A stretch of 64,000 nt of DNA from Flavobacteriales bacterium (GCA_016788635.1 JAEUSU010000008.1:62001-126000), one strand, 5' to 3'; shown: positions 25,833-35,410, counted from the stretch's first letter. Notes: a model not told the origin generated them from the sequence alone. Made by a program: numbers and translations.

Positions 25833-26858
25833 TCAATCCCTGCGTGAGATCAACAGCCGCTGGCTGGGCTTGCGCTTGAACTTGTAGCTGACCTCGAAGC
25901 TGAGGTAGCTGAAGTAATCGGGCAGGGCGGGGTTGCCGCGCTGGCTGGTAATGGTGGGATTGGTGGTGCCATCGGTGCCCCAGCCGCTGGGGTCGCTGAT
26001 GTAGCGGGCCATCTGCTGGCGTGCGGTGTCGCCCGGGAAAGCGCGTGAGATCTCATCCCAGGTGGCGTAGCGCTCGCTCACGTCATCCAGCTTGTCGGAA
26101 AGGAAGCTGTAGTAGCAGAACTCGGCACCGACACTGATCTGTTTGGTGACCAGGTAACGCACGCCCAAGCCCCAGGGGAAGCCGATGTGCCAAGGGGATG
26201 GTCCTTTCATGACATTGCCTTCGGGAGTGACCCAGCCGCCTTCGGTGCGCCAGTTGTACAGGTCGGTCTCATAGGTGCCATCGCGCTCCACCACTTGTGC
26301 ACCGCCCGCATTGGGGTTGTCCTGTGCCATGTCGCGGATGGTGCCATCGCTCCAGTAGTGGTACATGTTGTCCATTTCCTGTGAGCCACGGAAGAGGTCG
26401 CCTTTGGGCCGGCCGTAGAACACGCCCACCCCCACGAAGAAGTACATGAAGAACCGCTGCTCGAAGAGGGGTTTGTAGGGCTCGCGGTACGCGTTGAGCA
26501 CCAGGTGTCCCGAGGCGCCAAAGAGGTCCGTACGGAAATTGAGTCCCCGCCCGAAGTTGCGCAGTTCGCGGCCGGACATGCCACCGGTGGGCTCGGTCTC
26601 ATCGTACCCGATGCGGTGCCAGCTCAAACGGCCTTCCACCGTAAGGGCCCGGGTGACGTAGCGGTTGGGGTTGTTGAGGAAATCACGGAAGGTGACGGCC
26701 ATTCCAGGCCGGATGCTGTTCCACTGCATGGGGCCGTCCCAATTGCCCAGGTCGCCATAGTAGTGGGTGACGCCGGTGGAAAGGCCCACCTCCAGATTGC
26801 GCTGGGCATGCGCGGTGATCATGCCGGTCAGGGCCAGAAGGAACACAACTACACGCAT
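25833..26858 (-). CDS. DUF6089-like outer-membrane/periplasmic protein
   Basis: 341 residues; the signal peptide ends ITAHAQ. The mature protein begins NLEVGLSTGVTHYYGDLGN, the opening of DUF6089-type barrels in Bacteroidota, and continues with alternating aromatic beta strands (FFMYFFVGVGVFYG, HIGFPWGLGVRY, VGAEFCYYSF) and ends FEVSYKFK plus a basic tail. A beta-barrel or beta-sandwich at the outer membrane is likely. ATG 26858 is chosen for the signal peptide; a start 24 bp upstream is possible. Not in an obvious operon. Confidence 0.75.
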   Translation of the reverse strand: MRVVVFLLALTGMITAHAQRNLEVGLSTGVTHYYGDLGNWDGPMQWNSIRPGMAVTFRDFLNNPNRYVTRALTVEGRLSWHRIGYDETEPTGGMSGRELRNFGRGLNFRTDLFGASGHLVLNAYREPYKPLFEQRFFMYFFVGVGVFYGRPKGDLFRGSQEMDNMYHYWSDGTIRDMAQDNPNAGGAQVVERDGTYETDLYNWRTEGGWVTPEGNVMKGPSPWHIGFPWGLGVRYLVTKQISVGAEFCYYSFLSDKLDDVSERYATWDEISRAFPGDTARQQMARYISDPSGWGTDGTTNPTITSQRGNPALPDYFSYLSFEVSYKFKRKPSQRLLISRRD

Positions 26859-26927
26859 GGCGAATGGGTTGGGTGTACGCAAGTTACACGGGGAAGACGC
26901 CCAGGGTAAAAGGGCGTTGCCTGTGTT

Positions 26928-27599
26928 CTATCCACGATCCCCGAACAGGGCGGTGCCCACGCGCACCAAATTGCTGCCTGCGGCCACGGCCAGGTCCAGG
27001 TCGCCGCTCATGCCCATGCTCAGCACATTGAACTGGTCCGTGGGGAAGGCAGCGCTATCCCGGATCTGGACGAACAACGCGTTCAAGCGGGTGAACTCCT
27101 GCTTGACCAGGGCTTGGTCCGCGGTGTTGGTGGCCATGCCCATGAGGCCGCGACAGCGCACATGGGGCCAGGCGGCCCAGGGCCAGGTGGCCACGGCCTG
27201 CAGCACTTCTTCAGGCGTCAGCCCGTGCTTGGTCTCTTCCTGCGCGATGTGCACCTGCAGCAGGATGTCGCACACACGGCCCGCAGCGGCGGCGCGTTTC
27301 TCCACCTCCTCCGCCAGCTTCTCGCCGTCCACCCCGTGTATGAGGTGTGCGATGTGCACCACGTGCTTCGCATTGCTGCGCTGCAGATGGCCGATGAAGT
27401 GCCACTCGATATCGGCTGGCAGCAGGGGCTGTTTGGCGCGGAGCTCCTGCGGGTAGTTCTCGCCGAAGGCGCGGTGCCCCAGGTCGTACAGCGCGCGGAT
27501 CTCCTCCACGGTGCGGGTCTTGCTCACAGCCACCAGGGTCACCTGCGGGGGGAGCATCGCCTTCACCTGCGCGTAGCGATCGGCCAGCCCGGCGTTCAT
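26928..27599 (-). CDS. YggS/PLPBP family PLP homeostasis protein
   Basis: 223 residues, the usual single TIM-barrel of the family. The PLP lysine lies in LVAVSKT (about residue 26), then FGENYPQE, WHFIGHLQRSNAK and near the end VLSMGMSGDLDLAVAAGSNLVRVGTALFG, all diagnostic. Known: binds PLP without enzyme activity and maintains the B6 vitamer and amino-acid balance. It is last in a run serC-serA-DUF1015-yggS (adjacent or overlapping), fitting as SerC is PLP-dependent. Confidence 0.93.
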   Translation of the reverse strand: MNAGLADRYAQVKAMLPPQVTLVAVSKTRTVEEIRALYDLGHRAFGENYPQELRAKQPLLPADIEWHFIGHLQRSNAKHVVHIAHLIHGVDGEKLAEEVEKRAAAAGRVCDILLQVHIAQEETKHGLTPEEVLQAVATWPWAAWPHVRCRGLMGMATNTADQALVKQEFTRLNALFVQIRDSAAFPTDQFNVLSMGMSGDLDLAVAAGSNLVRVGTALFGDRG

Positions 27600-28810
27600 C
27601 AGTCTTCCAACGGGTGGATGATGAGCCCGCTGCGGAGCTTGGGCTCGATGTAGGTGCTTTTCGGGGGCATGGTGCCGCCACTGTCTGCCACGGCGCGCAG
27701 GTCGTTGAAGTCCACCGGGTGCAGGTGGAAGCCCACTTCTGCCTGGCCTTCCTGTACCATCCGGTCGAGGGCGGCGGTGCCTTCAATGCCGGGGATGAAA
27801 CGCACCCGGGCATCGGTGCGCAGGTCGGCAATGCCCAGCAAGGGAGCCAGCACGAGGGCGCTGAGGCGGGCGGCATCCAGGCGGTCAGCCGGTGCGGTCC
27901 CGGGTGCAGGGAGGGGTAGCTCCAGCGTGTGCCAGCCACCGGCCGTGCGCACCCCCACAACGCCGGGCGCGGCTACCGGGGATGGTGTGGGTTTCAATCG
28001 GCCCACGCGCGCAAGTGCCTGCAGGAAGGTGCGCTCATCCTGCCCGCCCAAGGTGGTCACCGCGCGATCGAAGTTGTAGATATAGAGGTGCGGGCGCGGC
28101 ACGATGAAGGCCAGGCACCAGGCCTGCGCGTGGTCCTCGCCCACGGCATTGGCCTCTGCCAGGCGCGCACTGGAGGCCATGCGGTGGTGGCCATCGGCGA
28201 TGTAAAGCGCGGGCACATGGGAGAAGGCTTGCTGGACGCGGGCGATCAAAGCAGGGTCTTCGATGGGCCAGAGCCGGTGCCGCACACGGTCACCGGTGGT
28301 GAAGTCCTGCTCGGGGCGGGTGTTGAGCACGGGGTCCAGCGCGGCCAGCCAGCCGCCATGATCGTCCGTGGCCAGCAGCACGGGCTCGGCATTGATGCCG
28401 GTGGTACCGAGGTACTCGGTGAAGAGGGCCTCGCGTGCGGTAAGGGTCTGCTCGTGTATGCGGATGTGGCCCGCACGATAGTCCTGCACGGAAACTCCTG
28501 CAAGCAGCCCGCGCGACACGTTGCCGCGGCTGGACTGTTCGTAGAGATAGAGCGCTGGAGCGGGGTCGCGTTCGAGGATGCGTTCAGCGCAGAAATGCTG
28601 GAAGGAAGCACGCACCTGGGCGTGCTTGGCGGCACGGGGTGCGTGCGGGTCCAGGCCATCGGGCTGGATGATGTGCAGGAAGGAGTAGGGGTTGTCGGCG
28701 AGTTTCTCGCGCAGGCGTTCCGGGGTGTAGGACACGAAGCTGCGCGTGGCCACCAGGTGGGCCTTGTCGCGCGTGGGCCGCCAGGCGCGGAAGGGGTGGA
28801 TGCGGATCAT
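27599..28810 (-). CDS. DUF1015 family protein
   Basis: 403 residues. Begins IRIHPFRAWRPT and shows LREKLADNPYSFLHI, LYLYEQ (about 107), IHEQTLTAREALF, LYIADGHHRMASS (about 200-212) and near the C-terminus MPPKSTYIEPKLRSGLIIH, all hallmarks of DUF1015. Known: genes of this family travel with serA/serC in many bacteria and its biochemical role is not established. It overlaps serA by 4 bp and abuts yggS with a 1-bp overlap. Confidence 0.93.
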   Translation of the reverse strand: MIRIHPFRAWRPTRDKAHLVATRSFVSYTPERLREKLADNPYSFLHIIQPDGLDPHAPRAAKHAQVRASFQHFCAERILERDPAPALYLYEQSSRGNVSRGLLAGVSVQDYRAGHIRIHEQTLTAREALFTEYLGTTGINAEPVLLATDDHGGWLAALDPVLNTRPEQDFTTGDRVRHRLWPIEDPALIARVQQAFSHVPALYIADGHHRMASSARLAEANAVGEDHAQAWCLAFIVPRPHLYIYNFDRAVTTLGGQDERTFLQALARVGRLKPTPSPVAAPGVVGVRTAGGWHTLELPLPAPGTAPADRLDAARLSALVLAPLLGIADLRTDARVRFIPGIEGTAALDRMVQEGQAEVGFHLHPVDFNDLRAVADSGGTMPPKSTYIEPKLRSGLIIHPLED

Positions 28811-29802
28811 GCACCAGCGCCACGGGTGGCGCCCGAGGCCACGCTTTCCTTTTCGCGCCAGGCGATGATGAGGTCCGCCAGCTCGTCGCCCACACGTCCC
28901 TGGGCTTCGCGGGTGGCCGCACCAACGTGGGGGCTGAGGCTGATGGCGTTATGTGCGAGCAGGTCGGCACGGGGTTCGGGTTCGCCGACGAACACGTCCA
29001 ATGCGGCACCCTTCACGCGTCCGCTGTTCAGCGCATCGAGCAGGGCATCCTCGTCGATGCTGCCGCCACGCGCGGTGTTCACCAGCACCACGCCTTCCTT
29101 CACGTGGGCCAGTTCCGCCGCGCCCAGCACCGGACGGCCGTCGGGTTGGGCCGGTACATGCAGGCTGATGGCGTCGGCCTGGGCGAGTAGATCGACCAAG
29201 GAGAGCCGCTGCACGGGCACCTGTAGCTTGTTCCCGGCGATCTCTAGGTCCAGCTGGGCCAGGTCGCAATGGTTGTCGCAATACACCACGCGCATGCCGG
29301 CACCCAATGCGTAGCGGGCGGTCCACTGGCCGATGCGCCCGAAGCCGATGATGCCCAATGTGCGGCCGCGCACCTCGTTGCCTTTCTCGAAGCGCTTCTT
29401 CAGTTCCTTGAACTGGCTGCGGCCGTTGGCCGGCATCAGCCGGTTGGCCTGGTGCAGGCCACGGAGCAGGCCGGTGAGGTGGGCCATGACCAGTTCAGCC
29501 ACGCTGATGCTGCTCGCGGCCGGGGTGTTGATCACGGGTATGCCTTTCGCCTTGGCGTGTGCCACATCGATGTTATCCAGCCCCACGCCGCCGCGGCCGA
29601 TGAGGCGAAGGCCCGGGCAGGTGTCGATGAGGTCCTTGCGCACCTTGGTGGCGCTGCGCACCAGCAGCACGTGCACGCCTTCGGCGTTCAGGTGAGTGGC
29701 CAGGCCTTCCTGCGGCACGTTGTCCGTGGTGACGGTGAAGCCTGCATCGCGCAGGCGTTTGAGGGCTCCGGCGTCAAGGCCGTCGTTGGCGTGGATGCGC
29801 AT
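28807..29802 (-). CDS. serA: D-3-phosphoglycerate dehydrogenase (short form)
   Basis: 331 residues: oxidises 3-phosphoglycerate to 3-phosphohydroxypyruvate (EC 1.1.1.95), first step of serine synthesis. NAD-binding motif GIIGFGRIGQ at about 150-159, GRGGVGLDNIDV near 70, catalytic VNTARGGSIDEDALL (Arg) about 240 and the His of SLSPHVGAAT about 290. The ACT regulatory domain of longer SerA proteins is absent, so feedback control by serine through it is not expected. Three bases separate it from serC. Confidence 0.92.
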   Translation of the reverse strand: MRIHANDGLDAGALKRLRDAGFTVTTDNVPQEGLATHLNAEGVHVLLVRSATKVRKDLIDTCPGLRLIGRGGVGLDNIDVAHAKAKGIPVINTPAASSISVAELVMAHLTGLLRGLHQANRLMPANGRSQFKELKKRFEKGNEVRGRTLGIIGFGRIGQWTARYALGAGMRVVYCDNHCDLAQLDLEIAGNKLQVPVQRLSLVDLLAQADAISLHVPAQPDGRPVLGAAELAHVKEGVVLVNTARGGSIDEDALLDALNSGRVKGAALDVFVGEPEPRADLLAHNAISLSPHVGAATREAQGRVGDELADLIIAWREKESVASGATRGAGA

Positions 29803-29805
29803 GTT

Positions 29806-30894
29806 CTATCCGTGTTTCTGTGCGAAGTGCTCCATCACATCCACCAGCGCCTGCACGCTCTCTATGGGCAGCGCATTGTACATGCTGGCGCGGTAACCGC
29901 CCACGCTGCGGTGGCCGCGGATGCCGCTGATGTTGGCCTCCTTCCAAAGGGCGTCAAAGGCCGGCTCCATGGCCGCGTCGGCAAGGACGAACGTGGCGTT
30001 CATCACGCTGCGGTCCTCAACAGCGGTGGTGCCTTTGAAAACAGGAAGCCGGTCGATGGCATCGTAGAGCAGTTTCGCCTTGGCATTGTTGCGTTGCTCC
30101 ATGGCAGCCACCCCACCCATCTTCTTCATCCACTCCATGGTGAGCATGCTCACGTACACGGCGAACACCGGTGGGGTGTTGTACATGCTGTCCTTGTCGG
30201 CGTGGTTCTTCAGGTCCATCATGGGGCTCAGCTTGCGGCCGGTCCTGCCGAGCATTTCGGGGTCGAAGAGGTAGACCGTGGCGCCCGCGGGCCCCATGTT
30301 CTTCTGCGCACCGGCATAGATCAGGGCGAAGTCGGCCACCTTCACCGGGCGGCTGAAGATGTCGCTGCTCATGTCGCAGACCACCGGCACCGGGCTTTTG
30401 GGGAACTGCTTGTACTGGGTGCCGAAGATGGTGTTGTTGCTGGTGAGGTGGAAGTAGTCGGCATCGGAAGGGATCGCGAAGCCTTTGGGGATGTAGCTGA
30501 AGTTCCTGTCCTCGCTGCTGGCCACCACCACGCAGTCTCCGGCCATCTTCGCCTCCTTGATGGCGCGTGTGGCCCATTCGCCGGTGTTGGCATAGGCGCT
30601 CTTGCCGCCGGTGCGCAGGTAGTTCTGCGGCACCATGTGGAAACCCATGCTGGCACCTCCGCCGAGGAAGACCGTTTGGTAGTGGTCGGGTGCGCCCAGG
30701 AGTTCCTTCACCAGGCCGCGGGCCTTGGCCATCACGGCCTCAAAAGGCTTGCTGCGGTGGCTCATCTCCAGGATGCTGAGGCCGCTGCCTTCGAAGTCGA
30801 GCACGGCCTGTGCGGCCTGTTCGAACACTTCGCGGGGCAGGATGCACGGGCCGGCGCTGTAGTTGTGGACCTTGGTCCGGGTGGTGGTAAGCAT
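29806..30894 (-). CDS. serC: Phosphoserine aminotransferase
   Basis: 362 residues: transaminates 3-phosphohydroxypyruvate to O-phosphoserine with PLP (EC 2.6.1.52). Seen: HNYSAGPCILP at the N-terminus, LGGGASMGFHMVP near 72, PVVCDMSSDIFSRP, and the PLP lysine in YAGAQKNMGPAG near residue 200; RGHRSVGGYRASMYNA near the C-terminus. ATG 30894 follows a TACATTTG box by 19 bp and starts the serine operon. Confidence 0.96.
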   Translation of the reverse strand: MLTTTRTKVHNYSAGPCILPREVFEQAAQAVLDFEGSGLSILEMSHRSKPFEAVMAKARGLVKELLGAPDHYQTVFLGGGASMGFHMVPQNYLRTGGKSAYANTGEWATRAIKEAKMAGDCVVVASSEDRNFSYIPKGFAIPSDADYFHLTSNNTIFGTQYKQFPKSPVPVVCDMSSDIFSRPVKVADFALIYAGAQKNMGPAGATVYLFDPEMLGRTGRKLSPMMDLKNHADKDSMYNTPPVFAVYVSMLTMEWMKKMGGVAAMEQRNNAKAKLLYDAIDRLPVFKGTTAVEDRSVMNATFVLADAAMEPAFDALWKEANISGIRGHRSVGGYRASMYNALPIESVQALVDVMEHFAQKHG

Positions 30895-30913
30895 GGGTGC
30901 GGTATCGGTGGGG

Positions 30914-30921
30914 CAAATGTA
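30914..30921 (-). promoter_or_regulatory. Candidate -7 box TACATTTG of the serine operon
   Basis: Exact minus-strand TAnnTTTG match, 19 bp upstream of serC, in the 58-bp gap after the preceding gene. Confidence 0.55.
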
Positions 30922-30952
30922 GCCCGCTCCACCGGCTGTCACAGGGCCCCCG

Positions 30953-31807
30953 TCACTTCGGTGGCGCGTTCCACGGGCGTATGTCCCGGCGCAGGTCACG
31001 GGCATCGACGTCGCGCTGGAAGAGCCACCGGTCCTTGTCCCACACGTAGGCGTCGTAGCTCAGGTCCGGCCCGTAGAAGGCAGGCTGCCCCTCCAGGTCG
31101 GGGCGCATGGGGCTGAGGTGATCGCACACGATCCGGGCACCGGCCTCATCCCAGTTCAGGCTCATGCTGGCCTGGAAGGAATAGGCAAAGACCACACGCT
31201 GTTGCTTCACCCGCCCCTCGCCGAATAACGGTGCCCCAAAGCGTGGCACAGCCCCCCTGAAGCTGAGCACCTCGATGACCTTGCGCGTCTCGATCGCACT
31301 GTGCCCTTTCCAGCCAAGCAGGGTGTAATAGGTCTTCCCGCCCTTGCGCACGGGGATCACCTGGTAGTAAAGCGCGCCATACCAGTTGTCCGGTCCCAAT
31401 TCCACCAGGGCCGGGTGCGTGATGCGCTCGGTCATGTCGCGCAGCTCGAAAAGCACGCGCCGTCGTGGTTCCTGGAGCACAAGCAATCCTTCATAGCGGT
31501 GGCTGCCATCGGTGCGCGGCACGTTCCAGGTCACCAGGCGGAAGCGGGCATCGGGCGGGGTGAGCACGCTGAGCGGCACTTCGGCAAAGGCGAAGGTGAA
31601 GGCACTGTCGCTTTCCAGCACGGCCCGCAAGTCGCTTTTGAGAAGTTCGTTCAGGCTATCCCGCGCGGCATCGGTGGTGGCGGAAGCCAGGGCTTCCACG
31701 CGGTGTTTCAGGGCAGGCCCGGCACCGTCATGCCCCAGGCTTTCGCCCACCTGTGCAGCCGCAGCAAGTTCCAGGGAATAGAGGATGATGAGCAGCGCGG
31801 TTCGCAC
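30953..31807 (-). CDS. Secreted protein of unknown function
   Basis: 284 residues; signal peptide (about 1-18) ending AAAAQ. No family recognised with certainty. The mature part has an N-terminal helical section (LASATTDAARDSLNELLKSD) and then beta-strand-rich sequence: FRLVTWNVP, GLLVLQEP, NWYGALYYQVIPV, TYYTLLGWKG, ending FYGPDLSYDAYVWDKDRW. Proteins of this style are common and uncharacterised in Flavobacteriales. It lies upstream of serC on the same strand but serC has its own -7 box. Confidence 0.7.
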   Translation of the reverse strand: MRTALLIILYSLELAAAAQVGESLGHDGAGPALKHRVEALASATTDAARDSLNELLKSDLRAVLESDSAFTFAFAEVPLSVLTPPDARFRLVTWNVPRTDGSHRYEGLLVLQEPRRRVLFELRDMTERITHPALVELGPDNWYGALYYQVIPVRKGGKTYYTLLGWKGHSAIETRKVIEVLSFRGAVPRFGAPLFGEGRVKQQRVVFAYSFQASMSLNWDEAGARIVCDHLSPMRPDLEGQPAFYGPDLSYDAYVWDKDRWLFQRDVDARDLRRDIRPWNAPPK

Positions 31808-31870
31808 AGGAAGGGGAACGCAGGATCCGTGACCAAAGGTGTTGCACAGTTCGGATCACGCCACAACCTT

Positions 31871-31948
31871 CAACCCTTTGGCCGCCGAAGCTTTAGAGTA
31901 GGCGGCTCAACCTTCAACCTTCAACCTTCAACCTACAACCGTCAACCG
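31871..31948. repeat. Palindromic core plus six 7-bp units (repeat family, copy 1)
   Basis: A 36-bp core with GGCCGCCGAAGC and GGCGGC arms (31871-31906) is followed by six heptamers (31907-31948): four tcaacct, then two degenerate. It lies 13 bp downstream of the ferredoxin gene's stop codon. Two tandem cores and eight heptamers of the same design occur at 53871-54009. Confidence 0.7.
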
Positions 31949-31960
31949 AAAGAAGCACTC

Positions 31961-32308
31961 CTAAAGATGCATGAACGCCTTCTTCGCCAGCAGCTGCTCC
32001 TTGGTCTCGCGGTGGTCGGGGTCGTCCACGCAGCAGTCCACGGGGCACACGGCGGCGCACTGGGGTTCGTCATGGAACCCCTGGCATTCGGTGCACTTGT
32101 CGGTGACGATGAAGTAGACGTCCATGGCCTTGGGCTGCTGGGCGGCGTCGGCATCCCAGGTGGTACCGGCAGGTGTGGTCTGTGAGCCGTGCAGGCTGGT
32201 GCCATCGCTCAGGCGCCATTCCACGCCGCCTTCATAAATGGCATTGTTGGGACACTCGGGTTCGCATGCACCGCAGTTGATGCATTCGTCGGTGATCATG
32301 ATGGCCAT
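31961..32308 (-). CDS. 2[4Fe-4S] ferredoxin
   Basis: 115 residues. The first cluster motif is [12 protein letters not shown] (residues 9-20). The second is [18 protein letters not shown] followed by VDCCVDD, with the long insertion typical of the alvin/Bacteroidota-type ferredoxin. Cytosolic electron carrier; partner unknown. It is divergent from the LuxC-type acyl-CoA reductase gene with both promoters in the 53-bp gap, an arrangement that recurs in Bacteroidota. Confidence 0.93.
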   Translation of the reverse strand: MAIMITDECINCGACEPECPNNAIYEGGVEWRLSDGTSLHGSQTTPAGTTWDADAAQQPKAMDVYFIVTDKCTECQGFHDEPQCAAVCPVDCCVDDPDHRETKEQLLAKKAFMHL

Positions 32309-32319
32309 GACAGTCGCTC

Positions 32320-32327
32320 TATTTTTG
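32320..32327 (+). promoter_or_regulatory. Candidate -7 box TATTTTTG of the acyl-CoA reductase gene
   Basis: Exact TAnnTTTG match on the plus strand, 34 bp before the ATG at 32362; part of a back-to-back promoter pair with 32349-32356. Confidence 0.5.
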
Positions 32328-32348
32328 GCTCCCTTCTGAAAGGGCAGG

Positions 32349-32356
32349 CAAATATA
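32349..32356 (-). promoter_or_regulatory. Candidate -7 box TATATTTG of the ferredoxin gene
   Basis: Exact TAnnTTTG match on the minus strand, 40 bp before the ferredoxin ATG. It overlaps the presumed leader of the divergent gene, so the two transcripts may interfere. Confidence 0.5.
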
Positions 32357-32361
32357 CCGGC

Positions 32362-33489
32362 ATGGAACACGGTGGGGTGGGAATGGTTCAGTCGTTGGCG
32401 CACGCGCCGGAACGGAAGGCGTTCGAGCAATTGGGCGTGCTTTTCAGTGCCTTTGCTTCGCAGACCCCGTGGGGCGGCCACGCCACCGGTCTGACGGAAA
32501 CGGAGTACACGGCCTTCGTGCGCCACATCAAGCAGGCGGAGCATCAAAATGGATGGTTCACGTCGGAGAATGTGCGGCATGCGTTGGGTGGGTTGGCCGA
32601 CCTGCTGAAGCCCGAGGCCTTGGCGCCCTGGCTCGCGCGCTATAACCGCGGACCGGAGGACCTTCAGCGCACCATCGGCCTGGTGCTGGCGGGCAATGTG
32701 CCGCTGGTGGGCTTTCATGACCTGCTGTGCGTGTTGCTCGCAGGGCATCGGGCCCGGGTGAAGGTCTCCTCGCAGGATGCCGGCCTGACCTCCGGGGTGG
32801 TGGAACTGCTTCGGGTCCTGGACCCGGGCGTGGGCGCAAGGGTCGAATTGGTGGACGGGCGGCTGGGTGACATCGATGCCATAATCGCCACGGGCAGCGA
32901 CAATACGGCGCGGTATTTCCACCATTATTTCGGCGGGCTGCCGCGTATGGTGCGGCAAGGCCGGGTGAGCGTGGCGGTGCTGGACGGCTCCGAAACGTCG
33001 GATGAGCTGGCCGCATTGGGCGAGGACGTGTTCCGCTACTTCGGGCTGGGCTGCCGCAACGTGGCCAAGATCTACGTGCCGCAGGACTTCGACCTGGACC
33101 GCTTTTTCGGCGCCATTGTGCCCTGGCACGGCATCATCCAGCACCACAAGTACGCCAACAACTACACCTACCACAAGGCCATCTGGCTCATGGACCGGGT
33201 GTCCCTGCTGGAGAACGGCTTCCTGCTGGTGAAAGAGGACGAAGCCGCGCTGGCCAGCCCTGTGGGGTCGCTCTACGTGCAGCGCTACACGGACCTTGGC
33301 GTGGTGAAGGATGTGGTCCAACAGCAGGCAGGCCACATCCAGTGCGTGGTGGGTCATGCGGGCCTGTTGGGGCCGGGTGTTGATCTGGTACCCTTCGGCC
33401 AGTCCCAATTCCCGGGTCCTGCGGACTACGCCGACGGGATGGATACCTTGAAGTTCCTGCTTACCCTTCCTCAGGGGGTGAACTCGTAG
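32362..33489 (+). CDS. LuxC-family acyl-CoA reductase
   Basis: 375 residues. Seen: [18 protein letters not shown] near 110 (nucleotide/CoA fold start), [30 protein letters not shown] near 175-195, and [13 protein letters not shown] near 228-240 containing the catalytic Cys230-type position. Known: LuxC reductases make fatty aldehydes from acyl-CoA or acyl thioesters; in non-luminous Bacteroidota the role is unsettled. The last 19 bp overlap the convergent beta-helix lipoprotein gene. Either Met1 or Met8 could be the start. Confidence 0.88.
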   Translation: MEHGGVGMVQSLAHAPERKAFEQLGVLFSAFASQTPWGGHATGLTETEYTAFVRHIKQAEHQNGWFTSENVRHALGGLADLLKPEALAPWLARYNRGPEDLQRTIGLVLAGNVPLVGFHDLLCVLLAGHRARVKVSSQDAGLTSGVVELLRVLDPGVGARVELVDGRLGDIDAIIATGSDNTARYFHHYFGGLPRMVRQGRVSVAVLDGSETSDELAALGEDVFRYFGLGCRNVAKIYVPQDFDLDRFFGAIVPWHGIIQHHKYANNYTYHKAIWLMDRVSLLENGFLLVKEDEAALASPVGSLYVQRYTDLGVVKDVVQQQAGHIQCVVGHAGLLGPGVDLVPFGQSQFPGPADYADGMDTLKFLLTLPQGVNS

Positions 33490-34979
33490 CAGCCCAGGTC
33501 CGCCTGGCCGTCGGCGGCGCGCAGGTTGCCGTCCAGGTCAAAGAAGGCCTCGGGAGGAGCCCCCACGGTCGTGCCTTTGTTGATGGCCAGCGATGTGCTG
33601 AGCAGGTGGAAGTCCCCGTCCGTGGGGGCCACGAAGCCGGGGTTCAGGTTCCGGTAGATGGTGGTCTGGTCCGGGAAGTTGGCCACTGCATTGGTGGGCT
33701 GGTCGGTCCGGAGCAAGTAGTTGAAGAACTTCCAGTCCACCGGTGCCAGGCTGTTGGTGGACACTTTGAACTCGTTGGTGATGTTGCCGTGGATGATGCC
33801 GTTGCGGAAGCTGCTGGGGAAGATCTCGCGCACCTGAATGGTGCCGGATAGGTCCTCGTAGGTATTCGTGAGGATGAACGAGGGAGTGTTGCGGATGTCC
33901 CAGGTCCAGAAGTTGGCAATGGTGGTATGCTCGAAGGTATACTGCCCGCCTCCGGTGAGGGCCATGGCGTACTGCCCACAGTCAGCCACCAGCAGGTTCA
34001 CGCTCTGTATGCGGTAATTGCGCGAGAGGATGCCGGCGGCGGAGCAGTTCCGCACCTGCACGTTGTTCAGCACCAGTCGGGCCTCACTGGTGGGTGCCGT
34101 GGGCTGGCCAGGCCAATTCTCGCACTGGAAGCCCACCAGCGCGTTCCTCACCACCACGTTCACAAAGCGGCTATCGTTCCCGGCCGGCCCGTCGTTGATC
34201 CAGATGCGTTCCCATTGGCCGGGAAGGTTGTCGTAGAGCGGTTCCTGCCGGTCATGACGGAAGGTGATGCGCTGGTCCACCGTGCCCTCGGCCAGGATGC
34301 GCCCATACCGGTACGCCCAGAGCCCGGCTCCACCGTGCATGTACACCGTGACCCCCGGTTCGATGATCAGCGTACTGCAGGAGTCCACCACGGCATAGCC
34401 GAAGATCACGTAAGGCTTGTCATTCGGCCAGGTCACCGTTTCGCACGTGGGGTTGCCACTGTCATCCACTCCTGCGATGATGCTGAAGGGGGGTAGCCCG
34501 GGGATGTAGCGGTCCGGCCGGAAGAAGTGGGCATCGCGTCCCCAGGCCACCAGCTGCACGTGCTGTTCATTGCCGTTGGTGTTGAACAGGATGCGGTCCT
34601 CGATGATCAAAGGATTGGCCACGTTGTTGGCATCAAGCGTGGCCTCCACAAAGACGTAGATGCTGTCGCGGCCTTGGATCTCCACCTGGCTGAAGCTCAG
34701 GCCAGATGAGCCGTCCACATTGATGCGGAAGGGGGAGGGGCTGCCCCCTTCAAGGGCCACGTCCACCCGTACCCCGTCGGTGCCTGTGTTGCGCACCACA
34801 AAGCGCTTGGTAACGGTGCCGATGGTGGTGAAAACAGTATCGAAGAAGATGGTATCCTCACTGAACTCCAAGGTCACCGGGGAGCTGGAGAATTTCTCCG
34901 GCTTGCGACAGCCTGAGGCGCAAGCCAGCAAGGCCACGGCCAACAGCAGGAATGGAATGGGGAAGGGGCGGCGGGACAC
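33471..34979 (-). CDS. Beta-helix lipoprotein
   Basis: 502 residues from GTG 34979. The N-terminus ([23 protein letters not shown]) is a lipoprotein signal with Cys about 24. Residues about 30-130 are an Ig-like beta domain ([22 protein letters not shown]). A right-handed parallel beta-helix follows, with short repeated strands such as [33 protein letters not shown], ending LGCYEFTP, a usual end of choice-of-anchor beta-helix proteins. The frame is open to 35066, but that would put 29 non-signal residues before the signal; hence the GTG. Probably surface-exposed. Confidence 0.75.
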   Translation of the reverse strand: MSRRPFPIPFLLLAVALLACASGCRKPEKFSSSPVTLEFSEDTIFFDTVFTTIGTVTKRFVVRNTGTDGVRVDVALEGGSPSPFRINVDGSSGLSFSQVEIQGRDSIYVFVEATLDANNVANPLIIEDRILFNTNGNEQHVQLVAWGRDAHFFRPDRYIPGLPPFSIIAGVDDSGNPTCETVTWPNDKPYVIFGYAVVDSCSTLIIEPGVTVYMHGGAGLWAYRYGRILAEGTVDQRITFRHDRQEPLYDNLPGQWERIWINDGPAGNDSRFVNVVVRNALVGFQCENWPGQPTAPTSEARLVLNNVQVRNCSAAGILSRNYRIQSVNLLVADCGQYAMALTGGGQYTFEHTTIANFWTWDIRNTPSFILTNTYEDLSGTIQVREIFPSSFRNGIIHGNITNEFKVSTNSLAPVDWKFFNYLLRTDQPTNAVANFPDQTTIYRNLNPGFVAPTDGDFHLLSTSLAINKGTTVGAPPEAFFDLDGNLRAADGQADLGCYEFTP

Positions 34980-35096
34980 GGGCGGCAAAGATGGCACCGG
35001 CTCCTGAACAGTGGTATGGCCCTGATCATTGTGCCGGGGATCGGCGGCCGATCGGATCTGACCCACCCAGCCATATGGTGGATCTCAATAGATCAC

Positions 35097-35104
35097 TACA
35101 TTTG
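35097..35104 (+). promoter_or_regulatory. Candidate -7 box TACATTTG of rpmE2
   Basis: Exact TAnnTTTG match 21 bp upstream of the bL31B ATG; no matching TTG at the usual distance. Confidence 0.55.
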
Positions 35105-35125
35105 CCGCCCCAACGGAATTCCGCC

Positions 35126-35392
35126 ATGAAAAAAGGCATCCACCCCGAGAACTACCGCCTGGTCATCTTCAAGGACATGTCCAACGAATACATGTTCCTG
35201 GGTCGCAGCTGCGCCGCCACGAAGGATACCGTGAAGTGGGAGGACGGCAATGAGTACCCCTTGGTGAAGCTGGACATCAGCCACACCTCACACCCTTTCT
35301 ACACGGGTAAGATGATGTTGGTGGATACCGCAGGACGCGTGGACAAGTTCAAGAAGCGCTACGCCCGCCACACCCCCAAGGACGGCCAGTAA
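35126..35392 (+). CDS. rpmE2: Ribosomal protein bL31, type B
   Basis: 88 residues beginning [17 protein letters not shown]. It lacks the zinc-binding cysteine set of type A bL31 (only one Cys, in [10 protein letters not shown]), has the type B length and HPFYTGK motif, and ends in a basic KFKKRYARH tail. Part of the large subunit central protuberance. Single gene with its own -7 box and a perfect terminator. Confidence 0.96.
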   Translation: MKKGIHPENYRLVIFKDMSNEYMFLGRSCAATKDTVKWEDGNEYPLVKLDISHTSHPFYTGKMMLVDTAGRVDKFKKRYARHTPKDGQ

Positions 35393-35410
35393 GCCGATAC
35401 GACAGCGAAC

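Noticed and set aside
29269-31116. 615-codon plus-strand open frame opposite serA and serC
   Set aside because: Antisense shadow; serA and serC carry full catalytic motifs.
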